Assembly: GCA_027317645.1 (NCBI GenBank)
Contig: DAHVQS010000051.1
Span: 1-14,463, forward strand
From: Paenalcaligenes sp021793095
Lineage (GTDB): Bacteria; Pseudomonadota; Gammaproteobacteria; Burkholderiales; Burkholderiaceae_B
Direction of reading: 5' to 3'
Length of the DNA stretch: 14,463 nucleotides
In this document: one piece after another, positions 13,503 to 14,463 of the stretch
How the letters are laid out: the number at the start of each line of letters is the position of its first letter
How positions within the stretch are numbered: the first letter of the stretch is position 1
Made by a program: the position numbers and the translations under genes
Notes under the pieces: model-generated
The model's database searches: none
Told to the model about the DNA's origin: nothing
The model's input: the letters and a program-made list of their open reading frames with translations, nothing else

Positions 13503-13644
13503 GGTGGCTAATACGGTGGCCAATACAAACAAAAAGGTAACCGGTACAAACAAAAAAAGTGAGTTAGCACTAATAAAAAAGGTAGTTAGCACTAACAAAA
13601 AAGTAGCCAGCACTAACAAAATAGTAGGCCGCACAAACCAATTA
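13503..13644. repeat. Tandem array of about 21-bp repeats, six copies plus a partial
   Basis: A partial unit (13503-13514) is followed by units at 13515, 13536, 13559, 13581, 13603 and 13624, of 21-22 bp with one 2-nt insertion. The best-conserved form is GGTAGTTAGCACTAACAAAA plus two A. The middle units contain the dyad GTTAG-CA-CTAAC followed by an A-tract; outer units are degenerate. The array lies between the binding-protein gene and the cold-shock terminator. No protein-coding function is supported, because the repeat slips frame at the third unit. Confidence 0.8.
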
Positions 13645-13653
13645 ACTGCCCAT

Positions 13654-13679
13654 AAAAAGTGGCCCACAGATGTGGGCCA
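13654..13679 (-). terminator. Intrinsic terminator of the cold-shock gene
   Basis: TGGCCCACA (13660-13668) and TGTGGGCCA (13671-13679) are perfect 9-bp arms. On the minus strand the stem is followed by C and five T (13654-13658). It lies about 50 nt past the csp stop. On the plus strand only three T follow, so it would be a weaker stop for transcripts from the binding-protein gene. Confidence 0.75.
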
Positions 13680-13699
13680 TTTGGCTAAGCTGTTCTTGT

Positions 13700-13721
13700 G
13701 GGTTTTAAAGAATTAAAACCC
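13700..13721 (-). other. AT-rich hairpin just past the cold-shock gene
   Basis: GGGTTTTAA and TTAAAACCC form perfect 9-bp arms around a 4-nt loop, 8 nt past the stop codon. It probably protects the mRNA 3' end or works together with the terminator at 13654-13679. Confidence 0.45.
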
Positions 13722-13729
13722 CGTCAAGA

Positions 13730-13939
13730 TTAAAGCTTTTGCACAGATTTTGCCTGGGGGCCTTTTTGGCCTTGGGCAGGCTCGAAAGAAACGCGTTGGT
13801 TTTCTTCGAGAGATTTGAATCCTGTGCCGACGATATCAGAGTGGTGGACAAACAAGTCTTTACCGCCGTTATCGGGAGCGATAAAGCCAAAACCTTTTTC
13901 GTTGTTAAACCATTTAACAACGCCGTATTCTGTTTCCAT
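13730..13939 (-). CDS. Cold-shock protein (CspA family)
   Basis: A 69-residue single cold-shock domain, a small OB-fold protein that binds single-stranded RNA and DNA and melts RNA structure. The RNP1 motif is KGFGFIAPD (15-23), RNP2 is DLFVHHSDI (28-36), and the aromatic binding residues W10, F17, F19, F30, H32 and H33 are present. The end (RVSFEPAQGQKGPQAKSV) matches the CspA family; the usual final residues are replaced by QKL. The ATG at 13939 has AAGG 9 nt upstream. The leader is long, about 125 nt from a promoter candidate at 14073-14101, and contains a segment able to pair with the start codon region (see the separate entry). Which csp paralogue this is, and whether it is cold-induced, cannot be told from the coding sequence. 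Confidence 0.97.
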   Translation of the reverse strand: METEYGVVKWFNNEKGFGFIAPDNGGKDLFVHHSDIVGTGFKSLEENQRVSFEPAQGQKGPQAKSVQKL

Positions 13940-14040
13940 GGTATTTAACCTTTTAAACCAAAACTAAAAATGAGCTGAAAGCTCGGTGTACAGATTGCCA
14001 AGGTCCAAATTAGGGCAACGAGTATTGCTAAATACCGTGG
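13936..14040 (-). promoter_or_regulatory. Candidate cis-regulatory fold closing the csp start codon
   Basis: In the minus-strand RNA, leader segment CCACGGUAUUUAGC (14040 to 14027) can pair with GUUAAAUACCAUGG (13949 to 13936). Twelve positions are Watson-Crick, one is G-U and one is a mismatch. The second segment spans the last G of the Shine-Dalgarno sequence, the spacer and the AUG. About 77 nt lie between the arms. Confidence 0.5.
13972..13984 (-). promoter_or_regulatory. Small hairpin followed by a U-run in the csp leader
   Basis: GAGCT-TTC-AGCTC on the minus strand is followed by ATTTTT. The stem has 5 bp and the U-tract is short, so it may be a weak attenuator, a Rho/RNase site or only a leader hairpin. 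It lies inside the loop of the start-codon fold. Confidence 0.35.
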
Positions 14041-14072
14041 TGAACAAACTTCGACATTGATAATCTGGTGTG

Positions 14073-14101
14073 ATAGTAACACGGTCAGAACCGCACACCA
14101 A
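14073..14101 (-). promoter_or_regulatory. Candidate csp promoter
   Basis: On the minus strand TTGGTG (14096-14101) and TACTAT (14073-14078) are separated by 17 nt. This would start transcription near 14066. Confidence 0.3.
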
Positions 14102-14245
14102 CCAAATCATATAAAAAATGTAGCCCTTGACATTATTACTACATTTTTGCCTTTGTGTTACTGGCTTCCTCTGCCCAATAAACAAGCCGTTGGTATTGGA
14201 TTGAATATAACACGCTTTGCCATCAGGTGTTGTGGGGCTGGGCCA

Positions 14246-14265
14246 CGCCCCGTCGTGGCGGGGCG
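14246..14265 (-). terminator. Possible galU transcript-end hairpin
   Basis: CGCCCCG and CGGGGCG form 7-bp arms around a 6-nt loop, about 16 nt past the galU stop. No T-run follows on the minus strand, so an intrinsic terminator is not proven. A seven-T run (14277-14283) lies on the wrong side for galU. Confidence 0.3.
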
Positions 14266-14281
14266 ATAGGGTCAGCTTTTT

Positions 14282-14463
14282 TTAGATTGTTAAGTTGTGG
14301 TATTTGCTGCCAAATTCGACGTTGGCGGCAAATAGCCCCTCTTTGCTGCCGCAGTCATAGCGTGTGCCGCTGAAACGGTAGGCATAGACCGCTTCTTCGC
14401 GCATCAGCGCCGCAATGCCGTCGGTGAGCTGGATCTCCCCGCCCGCCCCCTGCCCGAGCTTCT
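14282..14463 (-). CDS. galU: UTP-glucose-1-phosphate uridylyltransferase, C-terminal end (5' part outside window)
   Basis: Only the last 60 codons are present; the gene enters from the right edge. GalU makes UDP-glucose for envelope polysaccharides and lipopolysaccharide core. The visible part has the family signature GEIQLTDGIAALM, then VYAYRFSGTRYDCGSKEGLFAANVEFG shortened at KYHNLTI. The EIQLTD and RYDCGSK blocks match GalU of betaproteobacteria as I recall them. The C-terminus stops soon after the last conserved helix, as expected. The stop is TAA at 14282-14284. Its presence agrees with the waaC/waaA genes upstream only in general theme; it is on the other strand and separated by csp. 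Confidence 0.9.
   Translation of the reverse strand, partial: KLGQGAGGEIQLTDGIAALMREEAVYAYRFSGTRYDCGSKEGLFAANVEFGSKYHNLTI

Larger units (their letters stand above)
14041..14281. other. Gene-free stretch between csp and galU
   Basis: No credible coding frame or tRNA is seen. Apart from the csp promoter it holds a perfect 10-bp inverted repeat (AAAAATGTAG at 14114-14123, CTACATTTTT at 14139-14148) whose 15-nt loop contains TTGACA, and a GC-rich hairpin at 14246-14265 just past galU. Confidence 0.6.

Noticed and set aside
13503..13644. Plasmid-type replication origin with iterons
   Set aside because: The repeat period fits, but there is no replication initiator gene, no DnaA-box cluster and the surroundings are chromosomal housekeeping genes.
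13504..13716. A GTG-started 70-residue frame with repeated Asn-Lys-Lys heptads
   Set aside because: No ribosome-binding site, the DNA repeat outlasts the reading frame at unit three, and the frame runs on through the csp terminator hairpins. It is better explained as a DNA repeat.
14057..14269. A plus-strand 70-residue frame between csp and galU
   Set aside because: It has no ribosome-binding site, no domain-like pattern, and runs through the csp promoter, an inverted repeat and a GC-rich hairpin.

Overview
The window looks like chromosomal DNA from a betaproteobacterium, most likely Burkholderiales and close to Alcaligenaceae. This rests on recalled family resemblance: the glutamate dehydrogenase, the heptosyltransferase I/Kdo transferase pair, the DUF2848 plus amidase pair and the C-terminal end of GalU all read like members from that order. 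No search was run, so the placement is an inference. Genes are GC-rich. Intergenic gaps are short and AT-rich and hold most of the unexplained structure. I see no tRNA, rRNA, CRISPR array, insertion sequence or phage gene.

Layout from left to right. (1) Positions 1-572, minus: the 5' part of a HisP-type amino-acid ABC transporter ATPase, with a perfect 17-bp palindrome upstream of it. (2) 725-2017, minus: glutamate dehydrogenase, divergent from (3) 2239-2937, plus: the YggS/PLPBP pyridoxal-phosphate protein. (4) 2962-4783, minus: dprA (DNA uptake and recombination) followed by a small two-helix membrane protein. (5) 4891-6393, plus: def and fmt, the N-formyl-methionine pair, divergent from dprA. 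(6) 6397-9358, minus: a tightly spaced unit of a DUF2848 protein, an amidase-signature hydrolase and an EamA/DMT-type transporter. (7) 9526-12060, plus: waaC and waaA, which build the inner core of lipopolysaccharide, separated by a 180-nt leader that can fold into a branched RNA. (8) 12168-13457, plus: a periplasmic substrate-binding protein of the branched-chain amino acid/amide type, with no permease or ATPase beside it. (9) 13503-13644: an array of about 21-bp tandem repeats. (10) 13730-13939, minus: a cold-shock protein with a long leader. (11) 14282-14463, minus: the C-terminal end of galU.

Most genes are housekeeping: nitrogen metabolism (gdhA and the amino-acid transporter), translation initiation (def, fmt), envelope biogenesis (waaC, waaA, galU) and DNA processing (dprA). 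The accessory content is the DUF2848-amidase-EamA unit, plausibly a small pathway for an unidentified amide, and the lone substrate-binding protein, which might serve similar substrates. The best leads are at RNA and repeat level: a leader segment of the cold-shock mRNA that can pair across its own start codon, the branched leader of waaA, the 21-bp repeat array whose reading frame is not kept, and an 18-bp minisatellite that encodes a histone-H1-like linker inside DprA.
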